A stretch of DNA of 33,500 nt from an uncultured Prevotella sp. Its GTDB lineage: Bacteria; Bacteroidota; Bacteroidia; Bacteroidales; Bacteroidaceae. The notes beneath the pieces were generated by a model that was not told where the DNA came from, did not search any database, and saw only the letters and a program-made list of their open reading frames with translations. The DNA lies in assembly GCA_947302435.1 (NCBI GenBank), contig CAMYVQ010000027.1, positions 1-33,500 of the forward strand, written 5' to 3'. Positions 21,965-30,632 of this stretch are shown here, piece after piece. Both the position numbers and the translations under genes were made by a program. Positions within the stretch are counted from its first letter, which is position 1; each line of letters begins with the position of its first letter.

Positions 21965-24931
21965 TTATTTCTTAATGACTTTCTTGCCAGAAACAACATA
22001 GAGTCCCTTTGTCACAGGACGGGTGCCGACGAGGCGACCCTGCAGGTCGTAGAACTCGGCTTCGCGCACTTCGACAGGCTGCCGGCCTTCGATGCCAGTT
22101 GTCTTGTCGACGAACTCAGAGGCAATCAGCATGCGGGCTCCTGACGATGTGGCAACGATATAGGCACGGAAGGCCGGGATATGCACGTTCACACTGCTTT
22201 CCGCGTCGACTATTTTCCACTCGTTGCCCGACTGCAGGATATAGGCACCGAGTTCCTCTGCCTCAGCACGGCTGATGCCTGTTACGGTACCCTTCATCAC
22301 AAAGCCGCCGACTTCAATGGGTTTCTCGGTCGTCACGGCAATGTCGACATCTGATGCGTTCAGTGAGGCATCGGCATTGGCCACGGCGAGATAGGGTTTC
22401 ATGGCTGTGGTCGTTGCCACGGCAGTGAAGCGCAGCTTGTCCTCATTGATAGAAGTCAGCTCGTAGAACTGTACACTGCTGTTCGAGCTGAGACTGTAGG
22501 GTAGGCAGACGGTATAGGCATCGTCGTCCTGTTTCAGTGTGCGGTTGTTGGTGACGGTGGTGGCCCTAAACGTCTCCTTCACATCGATGGGCTGGCCGTC
22601 GGTCAGCACAAGGTTCGCGCAGTTGCCATTGACAATGACGTTTTGGGTGTTTGTAAACTGATCAGCAGAAGCAGCCTTGATGATTTGGTTGGGAGCAGTA
22701 GGCGTGACAGAAACACCCTGTGCGGCGGCGTATTTGCTGTCGATGGCATCGAACCAAAGTGCTGTGGGGTCGTAGTCGGCCAGTAGCCGGCTGTTGGCAC
22801 CTAAGCAGGTGAGTGTCACGTCATCGACGATGAGTTGTGCAGGCGTGTTGCCTGTGCCTGTCTTTTGGAAACCGAACACGAGGTCGAAGGGCTGGGCGTT
22901 CCCTGTCACTTCAAAGTCGTAGGTAAGTGTCCGGGCACCATCGGTAGCTTCGCCAATGGCGGTTACGTTCTCGCCGACCTTGAACTGCGAGCGATTGGTC
23001 ATGTTCTGCATATTGCTGTTCCATGAGAAAGAGAGGGTGTACTTGCCTACGGGCAGCATCTTCTGCTTTGCAGCCAAGAGTGTCGTGGCTGAACTTCCCC
23101 AGTTCTTTCTCATATAGAGCTGTCCGAGATGCTCACCATGCTGATTCCGCAATACAGTCCATGTGTCGGCATCGGCATATTCCACCTCCCACCCATTGAT
23201 GGCGCGGATATTATTACTGTTCTCGGTATTGAGTTCGCTACCTTCTGCGGCGCTGAAGTCGAGGTTGCTGCCAAGGAAGGCGGCTGCGCTGAAGTCAGCA
23301 GCCTGTTTTGCGGCGTAGGTTCCGAAGGCGGTGTTGAGACGGGCGATAGCTTCTTCCTCTGTGGCATCGGTGTTGGTGTCGGAGGCTAACTCGGCGGAGG
23401 AACCGCCGAGCACACTCACGCCTTCGGCCATTGCCTTGTAGCTCTTGAACAGGCGCAGCGAGGCATCGGTGGCATCCATCTGTGCGATGAGGTCATCTTT
23501 GATAGTGGCATAGTCACCTGATTGCTCCACATTATCAAGAGCCGTAGTGACAGCATTCACCTTTGTAAGGAGGTCTGTCCATGCTGCTGCACTCATGGTC
23601 TGGCGGCTGTAGTCTGTACCATCGGCGAGGTTATAGTCGTTCTCGAAACGCTCGAGAGCAGCGAGCATTTGTGTGCGGTTGTGTTTTGTAGTCTGTATCT
23701 GCTGGCGTGCTGTAGAGATAGCAGCGGTGAGGTTATCAAGTGCCGTGCTCAAATTCTGACTGTTAGCAAGGGCTGTCTGAGCATCTGTTACAGCTTGATT
23801 CAATGTGCTTTTCTGTGCAGAAGTCAGATAATCAGTCCCTATTCCTTGTGCCTCGGTAATAGCATTTGATAATAGCTCGCGGGTAGCAGCATCAGGATCA
23901 CCGTAGAAAAGCAAAGTGAAGCGGTCGAAAGCAATCCAGTTGCCAGAACAATTATCAAGTTGGATGCCAATAGACAGGTTCCCGTCAGTTACGGTTGTAC
24001 GAACTTTATGTTGGCCGCTGGAGATAATCTGGGTACGATCGTTATTGGCTTTGACATACATACCTGTTCCGTCAGCATCATTATTATACTGCTCACGGTT
24101 CTGGGCATATACGGCCAATTCATAAAGTCCGTTTTCCAAGCCCGTTAGGGTTTGGGTGAAAGTGCCATTGGATAAGCCACCACTGGAAGATGACTGCCAG
24201 CGTTCAACGAATCCTATGCCAGCCTTGTGACCAAAATTATCATTGTTGGCATAACCTCCACAGTTGTCAGATGTCCAACCCGTCGCATTGCGATACTCGA
24301 AGCCCGGATTGGTGATGGCGTAGGTGACATCTGTAGGCGAGCTGACTGAAGCGGCATCGTCGAGATCGAACAGTTCGAACATACCTGCGATGCACCATGA
24401 ACGCATCTCATCGAATGTACCCGTAATGCCAATCTCAATGGTAGTATTGTCGGCATCAATAGTGAATTCTACCACATTGCGGTACATCTTCGAATCGAAA
24501 CAGTTGGCGCCTTCAGCCTGTGAATTGGCATAGCCTGCTGCTGTAATGCTTCCAAGTGTCTTGAGAGCCACTTGTGTAGAACCAGCCTTCAGATAAGCCA
24601 AAGATTTTTCAGAGTTGGTGTTATATGCCTCACCTTGACGGAAGAAAGAATAGTTGACAAGGCGGTAGCTGCCTGCGGGCAGGGTGATGTTCTGAAGCAA
24701 TGAGTAAGACGTCTTCTCTAAGCTTCCCCACCCGGCGTAAGCCTCAGAGGCATAGCCAACAGTGTTGTTGCCGCGCTGGGGTGCATTGAAATTGCTGACC
24801 GTCCATCCTGTCGTTCCATTAGACAAAGTGGCATTGGTGATATATTGGCTCGTGATGTCTTTTTGGGCTAACACATTACCAGCGAAGGCGATCAGTGTAA
24901 AAACTGCAATGAACAATGATTTTGTTTTCAT
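21965..24931 (-). CDS. Large secreted multi-domain protein with helical linker and C-terminal sorting tail
   Basis: A 988-residue protein. Residues 1-22 are a signal peptide (MKTKSLFIAVFTLIAFAGNVLA). Two beta-sandwich-like, possibly carbohydrate-binding modules cover about 24-195 and 203-345 (NPGFEY...GWTSDN; LENGLYELAVYAQNREQY). An Ala/Thr/Gln-rich helical part, FIVAR-like, covers about 350-535 (LTSAQKSTLNQAVTDAQTAL). A third sandwich module lies at about 545-710 and a beta-rich region follows. The tail FYDLQGRLVGTRPVTKGLYV...GKKVIKK resembles the sorting tail of the protein at 7055-11656. No catalytic motif was recognised. It follows the metallophosphoesterase by 31 bases and precedes the acidic peptide by 16, so the three probably share a transcript. 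Confidence 0.85.
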   Translation of the reverse strand: MKTKSLFIAVFTLIAFAGNVLAQKDITSQYITNATLSNGTTGWTVSNFNAPQRGNNTVGYASEAYAGWGSLEKTSYSLLQNITLPAGSYRLVNYSFFRQGEAYNTNSEKSLAYLKAGSTQVALKTLGSITAAGYANSQAEGANCFDSKMYRNVVEFTIDADNTTIEIGITGTFDEMRSWCIAGMFELFDLDDAASVSSPTDVTYAITNPGFEYRNATGWTSDNCGGYANNDNFGHKAGIGFVERWQSSSSGGLSNGTFTQTLTGLENGLYELAVYAQNREQYNNDADGTGMYVKANNDRTQIISSGQHKVRTTVTDGNLSIGIQLDNCSGNWIAFDRFTLLFYGDPDAATRELLSNAITEAQGIGTDYLTSAQKSTLNQAVTDAQTALANSQNLSTALDNLTAAISTARQQIQTTKHNRTQMLAALERFENDYNLADGTDYSRQTMSAAAWTDLLTKVNAVTTALDNVEQSGDYATIKDDLIAQMDATDASLRLFKSYKAMAEGVSVLGGSSAELASDTNTDATEEEAIARLNTAFGTYAAKQAADFSAAAFLGSNLDFSAAEGSELNTENSNNIRAINGWEVEYADADTWTVLRNQHGEHLGQLYMRKNWGSSATTLLAAKQKMLPVGKYTLSFSWNSNMQNMTNRSQFKVGENVTAIGEATDGARTLTYDFEVTGNAQPFDLVFGFQKTGTGNTPAQLIVDDVTLTCLGANSRLLADYDPTALWFDAIDSKYAAAQGVSVTPTAPNQIIKAASADQFTNTQNVIVNGNCANLVLTDGQPIDVKETFRATTVTNNRTLKQDDDAYTVCLPYSLSSNSSVQFYELTSINEDKLRFTAVATTTAMKPYLAVANADASLNASDVDIAVTTEKPIEVGGFVMKGTVTGISRAEAEELGAYILQSGNEWKIVDAESSVNVHIPAFRAYIVATSSGARMLIASEFVDKTTGIEGRQPVEVREAEFYDLQGRLVGTRPVTKGLYVVSGKKVIKK

Positions 24932-24962
24932 AGTCGTATATATGTCTTGTTTGTAATGTGGG

Positions 24963-26351
24963 TTAGAACTGAGTTTGGATGACTTCTTTCACGCCCTCGC
25001 CGCGCTTGAAGAGTACTACAAAGGCATTGTTCGTCTGCGAACTGTTGCCAGGGGCAGCCACGGTGTAGTCGTGAACAGAGGAGCCGTTATTGGTAGTATT
25101 GTTATAAGTGCGGTCGTCGAAGCGGTGGTAGTGTCCAGAAAAGTGTTGCACCTTGCCATCCACCTTACCTGCGGCCTTCATCATGATATCTGACAGCGGG
25201 TTTTTCTTCTTTGTATTGGCAAAGTTGGCATCGTTTTGTCCAACGTTTGAGTCGCTGGAACCATAAATTGATGTGTCCTTAGTGGGAATGTACAGACCCT
25301 TATCATTCTGGTCGAGCCACCAACGGTTGCAATCCGAACCAGCCAGCCAAGGATAGTGCTGCATCCACACGCTGGCCTCCGTGGCATGGGCTGTCACAAA
25401 ATTATCGAGAGCTGTTATAACTTTGTCTGGGGCATAATAAGTGGCAGAGCTGAGCAGATTGGGTTTTTTGTAGAGTTTTTGGAACCAGTAGGTCTGGGCA
25501 CAGTAGAAACGCACGTCCTTGAACTTGAAGGTAAAGGGCTTTGACTGGAAGTAGCTCGACTTCGTGTCATCGATGAAGTATTGGATGTTCTCGTCGAACA
25601 CGCTTTTGTTGTTCCAATAGGTGTTGTTTGTCGTAATGGCACTGATGGTCTCGTCATCAGCGTTAGAGCCGCTGGACGTAGCACCCTTGTCGGGGTCATC
25701 ACCCGTCCAATAGTCTGGACTCAAGTCGTGGTTGCCGGCAATGAAGATGAACGGTATACCGGCCTCCTTCGCGATATTGGCTGTGCAGCTAAGGAAGTTG
25801 TCGTGCGTACCGCTGCTGCCATTGTCGCCCTTGTCTTGGTCAATGTCACCGAGACAGAAGATGATACTGGCCTTCGGCACGAGGTTGGGTGCGGCAGTGA
25901 AATTAACCTTCTTCGTGCCGTCCTGACCCATGGCGATGATGTTGTTCATGATAGTGGTCATGTCAGCTTGTGAGGTGCCATCGTGGCCACTGCCCTGATT
26001 GATGTGGCAGTCAGAGAAAAATACGCCACAGAACCATACGTCTTCCTCGAAGCGGAAGCCGTAGGCTTTGTTGTTGTAGGTGAACACTTTCAGCTCACCG
26101 TAGTTCAGCTTCGTGGTCGTGGGGTTGGGGGTCACTTTGTTGGCATCGACGGGGGAACCGTCGATCGCAATGGCAGTGATCAGTCCGCTCAGGTTAGTGC
26201 CTGCGGGAAGTGTTACCGTGGTGAAGCCTTTGCTGTCGCGTTCGGCTACATCACCGTATGTTACACCGTTGAGCGTAAACGTCATTTGTGCCTGAGCTGA
26301 TGTGACGGCCAGACACCAGACAACAAGTAGTTGTAATAATGTTTTTTTCAT
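24963..26351 (-). CDS. Secreted calcineurin-like metallophosphoesterase
   Basis: A 462-residue protein with signal peptide MKKTLLQLLVVWCLAVTSAQ. After an N-terminal beta domain of about 95 residues come the dimetal-phosphoesterase motifs in order: FSDCHI (D-x-H), CLGDID (GD), AGNHD (GNHD), MQHYPW and SGHYHR (GHxH). All metal ligands appear to be present. The family hydrolyses phosphomonoesters or phosphodiesters; the substrate is unknown. The ATG at 26351 is preferred over the TTG three codons upstream. It is followed by the 988-residue secreted protein; upstream it is isolated by the FKBP terminator, so a promoter should lie in 26352-26371 or there is readthrough, but no clean TAnnTTTG was seen. 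Confidence 0.88.
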   Translation of the reverse strand: MKKTLLQLLVVWCLAVTSAQAQMTFTLNGVTYGDVAERDSKGFTTVTLPAGTNLSGLITAIAIDGSPVDANKVTPNPTTTKLNYGELKVFTYNNKAYGFRFEEDVWFCGVFFSDCHINQGSGHDGTSQADMTTIMNNIIAMGQDGTKKVNFTAAPNLVPKASIIFCLGDIDQDKGDNGSSGTHDNFLSCTANIAKEAGIPFIFIAGNHDLSPDYWTGDDPDKGATSSGSNADDETISAITTNNTYWNNKSVFDENIQYFIDDTKSSYFQSKPFTFKFKDVRFYCAQTYWFQKLYKKPNLLSSATYYAPDKVITALDNFVTAHATEASVWMQHYPWLAGSDCNRWWLDQNDKGLYIPTKDTSIYGSSDSNVGQNDANFANTKKKNPLSDIMMKAAGKVDGKVQHFSGHYHRFDDRTYNNTTNNGSSVHDYTVAAPGNSSQTNNAFVVLFKRGEGVKEVIQTQF

Positions 26352-26371
26352 AGTTAACAATAGTATTTATA

Positions 26372-26418
26372 GTAAAAAAGAAATCTGTCTGGAGTCATCT
26401 TTCTGGCTCCAGACAGAT
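26372..26418 (-). terminator. Rho-independent terminator of the FKBP operon
   Basis: On the minus strand ATCTGTCTGGAG and CTCCAGACAGAT form a perfect 12-bp stem with a 12-base loop, followed by TTCTTTTTT. It starts 20 bp after the stop at 26439. Confidence 0.92.
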
Positions 26419-26438
26419 GATAAGTGTCTGAATGTGGG

Positions 26439-27341
26439 TTATTTTTCAATACCCACCAGTTCTACATCGAAGATCAGCGCTGAGAAGGGCTTGATGTTGC
26501 CTGTGTTGCGCTCGCCGTAGGCCAGTTCGTAGGGAATGTAAAGCTGCCACTTCGAGCCGACGGGCATCATGGTCAGTGCTTCGGTCCATCCCTTGATGAC
26601 TTGGTCGGCACGGAAAGAGGCAGGCTCGCTGCCGTGCTTGGAAGAGGCATCGAACACCGTTCCATCGACCAGACGGCCTTCATAGTGAACCTTCACCTTG
26701 TCGGTGCGCTGGGGCACGTCGCCCTCACCCTGCTTCAGGATCTTGTATTGCAGTCCGGAAGGAGTGGTGATGACACCCTCTTTCAGCTTGTTCTCCAAGA
26801 GGAACTTGCGTCCAGCCTCGCGGTTGGCGCCGTAGAGCTTTTCTTCCTTGGCAGCCTTGTTTGTCTGCTGCTTCTCTTTGAACAAGTCGTCGGCAAACTG
26901 CTGCTTCATGACAGTGGTGTCTGTCATCAGGGCATCGGTAAAGCCACGGTAGAAAAGGTCGGTCAGGATGCTGTCGGGCGTGTCGGTGAACTCCTTCTGT
27001 ATGCCGGGGAGCATGCGCTGTGTGATCTGTCCGGCAATGTCGATACCGGCCATGCGGGCTTTCTGACGGGGATCGTTTCCAGCGGCAATGGCCTCCTTGA
27101 ATCCGGCAATGAAGTCGGCCATATAGGCAGTGTCGACTCCCTGCTGCTGAACGAGGTAGGGAATCAGGCCGTTGGTGACCATGATACCTGCTGCATAGCT
27201 CAGCGAATCGCTGCCGTTCTTCAGCTCTACAGGCAACACCACCTCGGCCTTCTGCTTCTTGTCCTTTTTCTTCTTGGCATCTACTGTGCCAAATGTAGCA
27301 CCCACGATCAGGGCGAGTGCCACCATCATGATTTTCTTCAT
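26439..27341 (-). CDS. Exported FKBP-type peptidyl-prolyl isomerase (third of three)
   Basis: A 300-residue protein. The signal peptide is about residues 1-22 ([22 protein letters not shown]) and a very basic KKKKDKK stretch follows directly. An FkpA-like helical dimerisation domain covers about 40-185 ([14 protein letters not shown]...YMADFIAGF). The C-terminal FKBP domain covers about 190-298: [41 protein letters not shown] and [10 protein letters not shown]. It should assist folding of periplasmic or outer-membrane proteins. There is no lipobox Cys, unlike the next gene upstream; 6 bases separate them. It is the last gene before the terminator. Confidence 0.94.
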   Translation of the reverse strand: MKKIMMVALALIVGATFGTVDAKKKKDKKQKAEVVLPVELKNGSDSLSYAAGIMVTNGLIPYLVQQQGVDTAYMADFIAGFKEAIAAGNDPRQKARMAGIDIAGQITQRMLPGIQKEFTDTPDSILTDLFYRGFTDALMTDTTVMKQQFADDLFKEKQQTNKAAKEEKLYGANREAGRKFLLENKLKEGVITTPSGLQYKILKQGEGDVPQRTDKVKVHYEGRLVDGTVFDASSKHGSEPASFRADQVIKGWTEALTMMPVGSKWQLYIPYELAYGERNTGNIKPFSALIFDVELVGIEK

Positions 27342-27347
27342 ACGGGA

Positions 27348-28220
27348 TTACTTCACTTCGAGCAGTTCAATCTTGAAGATCAGGGCCGAGAAAGGCATGA
27401 CCATTGCACCTGCCTGACGCTCGCCGTAGGCCAGTTCCTGGGGAATATAGACCTCCCAGACAGAGCCTGCAGGCATGTGGGTCAGCGCCTCGGTGAAGCC
27501 CTTGATGTTCTGGTTGCAGCGAACGGTGTAGGGCTGGTTGCGCTTGTAAGAGCTGTCGAACACAGAGTCATTGATCAGACGGCCCTCGTAATGCATCACA
27601 ACTGTCGATGTGTCAGCGGGAATCTTGCCGTTACCCTCCTTGATGACCTTGTACTGAACACCGCTGGGCAGAGAGACCACGCCTTCCTTCTTGGCATTCT
27701 CAGCCATGAACTTCTCACCAGCCTCCTTGTTGGGGCCGTAGGTCTTCTCCATCTGACGGGCCTTGATCATCTGCATCAGACGCTGGGCGTTAGCCTGAGC
27801 CTCTTCCATGGTCATGAGACCCTTCTTGCCAGTCGTACCAGTAACGAAGCCAGCCATGAAGTTCTTTAAGGAAATGGTCTGGGTAGAGTCCTCGCCGAAG
27901 AGCTGGTAGTTGATGCCCTTCACCATCTGGTTGGAAATCTGCTGGCCAATCTGGATACCGGCATAGTAGGCGGCCTTCTTCTTGTTGTCACCAGCATTGG
28001 CACCGTCGTTGAGGCCCTTGATGAACTCGCCCATATAAGCAGTGTCAACACCAAGCTGCATGACGAGATAGTCCTTCAGACCCTGAGTCTGAGCCATACC
28101 GATAGCATAGCTCACTGAGTCAACATCGCTCTTCAGGTTTGCCTTCGGAGCACCGCCGTCGCACGAAACCATCGTGGTGGCTACAATGGCCATAGCGGCC
28201 AGAATCATTGATTTTTTCAT
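27348..28220 (-). CDS. FKBP-type peptidyl-prolyl isomerase, lipoprotein (second of three)
   Basis: A 290-residue protein. The signal ends in a lipobox (TTMVSC, Cys at about 20) followed by DGG, indicating a lipid-anchored protein. An FkpA-like N-terminal domain (SVSYAIGMAQTQGLKDYL, YMGEFIKGL) is followed by an FKBP domain from about 180: GVVSLPSGVQYKVI, VVMHYEGRLINDSVFDSS, NIKGFTEAL and IPQELAYGER. It is likely a membrane-tethered periplasmic folding catalyst. It is encoded between two other FKBP genes in the same direction; the 73-bp gap before it holds a CGTT tandem repeat. Confidence 0.94.
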   Translation of the reverse strand: MKKSMILAAMAIVATTMVSCDGGAPKANLKSDVDSVSYAIGMAQTQGLKDYLVMQLGVDTAYMGEFIKGLNDGANAGDNKKKAAYYAGIQIGQQISNQMVKGINYQLFGEDSTQTISLKNFMAGFVTGTTGKKGLMTMEEAQANAQRLMQMIKARQMEKTYGPNKEAGEKFMAENAKKEGVVSLPSGVQYKVIKEGNGKIPADTSTVVMHYEGRLINDSVFDSSYKRNQPYTVRCNQNIKGFTEALTHMPAGSVWEVYIPQELAYGERQAGAMVMPFSALIFKIELLEVK

Positions 28221-28239
28221 TTTTCTTTTTAAATTATTT

Positions 28240-28278
28240 CGTTATTACGTTAATACGTTTTATCGTTTATCGTTATTT
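28240..28278. repeat. Degenerate 8-bp tandem repeat between FKBP genes
   Basis: CGTT recurs at 28240, 28248, 28256, 28264 and 28271 as CGTTATTA, CGTTAATA, CGTTTTAT, CGTTTAT, CGTTATTT. It fills most of the gap between two FKBP coding regions and is much richer in AT than they are. Confidence 0.75.
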
Positions 28279-28293
28279 CATTGTGATGCTTCC

Positions 28294-28902
28294 TCAGACC
28301 ACCTCGATCAGCTCCACGTCGAAGATGAGTGTGGCAAACGGGGGAATCATCTGTCCGGCACCGCCCTCGCCGTAAGCCAGGCGGTAGGGGATATAGAAAC
28401 GGTACTTGGCCCCCTCCTGCATCAGCTGCAGACCTTCGGTCCATCCGGCGATGACCTGCTGCAGGCCGAACACGGCAGGCTCGCCGCGCTGTACGCTGCT
28501 GTCGAACACCGTACCATCGATGAGGAAACCCTCATAGTGGCACTTCACCGAGTCCTTGGCCGACGGCTTCTTGCCGTTGCCCTCGCGCAGCACCTCATAC
28601 TGCAGGCCGCTGGGCAGGGTGATCACACCGGCTTTCTTGGCATTCTCAGCCAGATATTTCTCGCCTTCGGCCTTGGCAGCCTTGCCTTTTTCGGCACGTT
28701 CGGCATTCATTTTCTCTTCTTTTTGGGCAAAATACGCTTGCACCAACTGCTGTGCTTCACGATGCGACACTTTCAGTTCGCTGCCCGAAAGCACATCCTT
28801 GATCGACTGTGCAAAATCGTCTACATTCAAGTCACTGCCGGCACCCATCTGGGCCAGCTGCTGTCCGATGCCCAGTCCCAGGGCATAGCTCAGTTTATCC
28901 AT
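28294..28902 (-). CDS. FKBP-type peptidyl-prolyl isomerase, FklB-like without signal peptide (first of three)
   Basis: A 202-residue protein starting MDKLSYALGLGIGQQLAQMG. A helical N-terminal domain (residues 1-85) is followed by an FKBP domain at about 90-200: GVITLPSGLQYEVL, VKCHYEGFLIDGTVFDSS, VIAGWTEGL and IPYRLAYGEG. Unlike the two paralogues behind it there is no signal peptide. The ATG at 28902 is chosen because a Shine-Dalgarno-like AAGGAG lies 7 bases upstream, and because the longer frame begins inside the -7 box. It is the first gene of the operon and probably acts in the cytoplasm. Confidence 0.93.
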   Translation of the reverse strand: MDKLSYALGLGIGQQLAQMGAGSDLNVDDFAQSIKDVLSGSELKVSHREAQQLVQAYFAQKEEKMNAERAEKGKAAKAEGEKYLAENAKKAGVITLPSGLQYEVLREGNGKKPSAKDSVKCHYEGFLIDGTVFDSSVQRGEPAVFGLQQVIAGWTEGLQLMQEGAKYRFYIPYRLAYGEGGAGQMIPPFATLIFDVELIEVV

Positions 28903-28932
28903 GTCTTTCTCCTTAATTTTTAAAAAACCGCG

Positions 28933-28940
28933 CAAAGTTA
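28933..28940 (-). promoter_or_regulatory. -7 box of the FKBP operon
   Basis: On the minus strand TAACTTTG matches TAnnTTTG, 31 bp before the ATG at 28902. No clear -33 TTTG was found. It lies about 45 bp from the divergent sirtuin -7 box. Confidence 0.65.
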
Positions 28941-28961
28941 CGCATATTTTCTCATTCTGCC

Positions 28962-28992
28962 ATTGCTGTTTCGCTAAAAATCACTATTTTTG
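28962..28992 (+). promoter_or_regulatory. Promoter of the sirtuin operon
   Basis: ATTG (28962-28965), a 19-bp spacer and TATTTTTG (28985-28992), the latter matching TAnnTTTG. The ATG is at 29023. Confidence 0.65.
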
Positions 28993-29022
28993 CAAAGAAT
29001 TATAGTTTATTTGATTTAAATT

Positions 29023-29718
29023 ATGAAAAAGAAAATCGTTGTTCTGACTGGTGCAGGAATTTCCGTGGAGAGCGGACTGAAGACTTTCCGCGATGCCGAC
29101 GGACTCTGGGAGGAGTATCCTGTGCAACAGGTAGCCACCCACGAGGGATGGGAAGCCGACCCTACACTTGTGACCAATTTCTATAACATGCTGCGCAAGA
29201 AATGCTGGGGTGTGAAGCCCAACGACGGGCATAAGCTGGTGGCCAAGTTGGAGGAGCAGTACGACGTGACGGTGGTGACGCAGAATGTGGACAACCTGCA
29301 TGAGCAGGCCGGTTCGTCGAAGGTCATCCACCTGCATGGCGAACTGATGAAGGTGTGCTCCAGCCGTGATGTCGACGATCCCCGTTATCAGATTGAACTG
29401 ACCCCCGACAACTGCGAGGTGGCGCCAGGCACGAAGGCCGGCGACGGCTCACTGCTCCGCCCCTTCATCGTGTTCTTCGGCGAGGCCGTTCCCAATATCA
29501 CTGTGGCTGCCGAAGAGGCACAAGAGGCCGACATCTTCATTGTCATCGGCACGTCGCTCAATGTCTATCCCGCTGCCGGACTGCTCCACTATGTGCGCCC
29601 CTCGGTGCCCATCTATCTCATCGACCCGAACCCCATCAATGCCGGTGAGCGTGTGCAGCAAATCCAGAAAGGCGCATCCGAAGGCATGCGTGAGCTGACG
29701 GCCATTCTCATGAAGTAA
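29023..29718 (+). CDS. cobB: Sir2-family NAD-dependent protein deacylase
   Basis: A 231-residue protein with the NAD-binding GAGISVESGLKTFRD at 10-24, TQNVDNLHEQAGS at about 86-98, the catalytic His in HLHGE at about 103-107, FFGEAVP, and GTSLNVYPAAGL. It removes acyl groups from lysines using NAD. Two features are odd. The four zinc-binding cysteines of classical sirtuins are not present as CxxC pairs; only scattered Cys are found. At the position of the desuccinylase Y-x-x-R motif (E. coli CobB FYNARR) this protein reads FYNMLR, shifting the Arg by one. Substrate range is therefore open. It heads a plus-strand gene group; the WYL regulator starts 8 bases later. Confidence 0.92.
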   Translation: MKKKIVVLTGAGISVESGLKTFRDADGLWEEYPVQQVATHEGWEADPTLVTNFYNMLRKKCWGVKPNDGHKLVAKLEEQYDVTVVTQNVDNLHEQAGSSKVIHLHGELMKVCSSRDVDDPRYQIELTPDNCEVAPGTKAGDGSLLRPFIVFFGEAVPNITVAAEEAQEADIFIVIGTSLNVYPAAGLLHYVRPSVPIYLIDPNPINAGERVQQIQKGASEGMRELTAILMK

Positions 29719-29726
29719 TCAGACTT

Positions 29727-30632
29727 ATGCGACACGACAAACTGGAGCGGGAACTGAACACGCTTTTGCTGTTGACGGAGAACCACGATTATACGGTGGA
29801 CGATGCCTGCAAGCGGTTGCAGATTTCGCGTCGCAACTTCTACTATTATTTAGAGTTTTTCAAGTTGGCCGGCTTCAAGGTGGAACACCATAAGCCCTAC
29901 TATCGCATCCGCAAAGACTCCCCCTTCTTCCGCAAGCTCAACGAGACGGTCTATTTCACGGAGGACGAAGCCATCACCATGCGCCGGCTGCTCAATATGA
30001 CCGGCGACCAGAGCATCCAGGTGCAACGGTTGCGCCGCAAGCTCGACCGTCTCTACGACTTGGACATCTTGGACAGCGTGGAGCTGAAAGAGCAACTGGC
30101 CCACAATCTGACGGTGCTCTACGATGCCATCAAGCAGAAGCTTTGCGTGAAGCTCGTCGCCTACTCCTCGCCCCATAGCGACACCACGAGCGACCGCATC
30201 GTGGAGCCGTTTCTGCTGATGAACGGCAATCAGGAGGTGCGCTGCTACGAGCTGTCGTCAAGGATGAACAAGACCTTCAAGCTGTCGCGCATGCAGGACG
30301 TTGAGCCGATCGACCTCGTGTGGGGGCATGAGGACTGCCACCGCCGCCTGTTCACCGATATTTTCATGTTCAGCGACGAGCAGCAACAGACCGTCACCCT
30401 GCTCATGGGCAGGCTATCCACCTCCATTCTCCGCGAGGAATACCCCAAGGCCGAACGCTACATCCAGCAACAGGACGACAACCACTGGCAGGCCGAAATC
30501 CCTGTCTGCTCGTTTGCAGGCATCGGCCGCTTCGTGCTTGGACTCTTCGAGGACATCGAAGTGCTGGGCAACGATGCTTTCAAGGAATATTTACACACTA
30601 AAATCAATAATTTTAACACCAAACAATTATGA
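29727..30632 (+). CDS. WYL-domain-type helix-turn-helix transcriptional regulator
   Basis: A 301-residue protein. An N-terminal winged helix covers about 5-65 (YTVDDACKRLQISRRNFYYY, then LEFFKLAGFKVEHHKPYYRI). A central part at about 130-215 reads CVKLVAYSSPHSDTTSDRIV followed by EPFLLMNGNQEVRCYELSSR and resembles a WYL domain, although the exact W-Y-L triplet is replaced (VRCYEL). The C-terminal WCX-like part is about 220-300. WYL proteins sense ligands, often nucleotides or nucleic acid. It lies 8 bases after the sirtuin gene and overlaps the following lipoprotein gene as ATGA, so the three are probably one transcript. The target is unknown. Confidence 0.82.
   Translation: MRHDKLERELNTLLLLTENHDYTVDDACKRLQISRRNFYYYLEFFKLAGFKVEHHKPYYRIRKDSPFFRKLNETVYFTEDEAITMRRLLNMTGDQSIQVQRLRRKLDRLYDLDILDSVELKEQLAHNLTVLYDAIKQKLCVKLVAYSSPHSDTTSDRIVEPFLLMNGNQEVRCYELSSRMNKTFKLSRMQDVEPIDLVWGHEDCHRRLFTDIFMFSDEQQQTVTLLMGRLSTSILREEYPKAERYIQQQDDNHWQAEIPVCSFAGIGRFVLGLFEDIEVLGNDAFKEYLHTKINNFNTKQL

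Noticed and set aside
26601..27869. Plus-strand 422-codon open frame across two FKBP genes
   Set aside because: It spans two clearly coding FKBP genes on the other strand and their 6-bp gap; it is a mirror of their periodic codon use.
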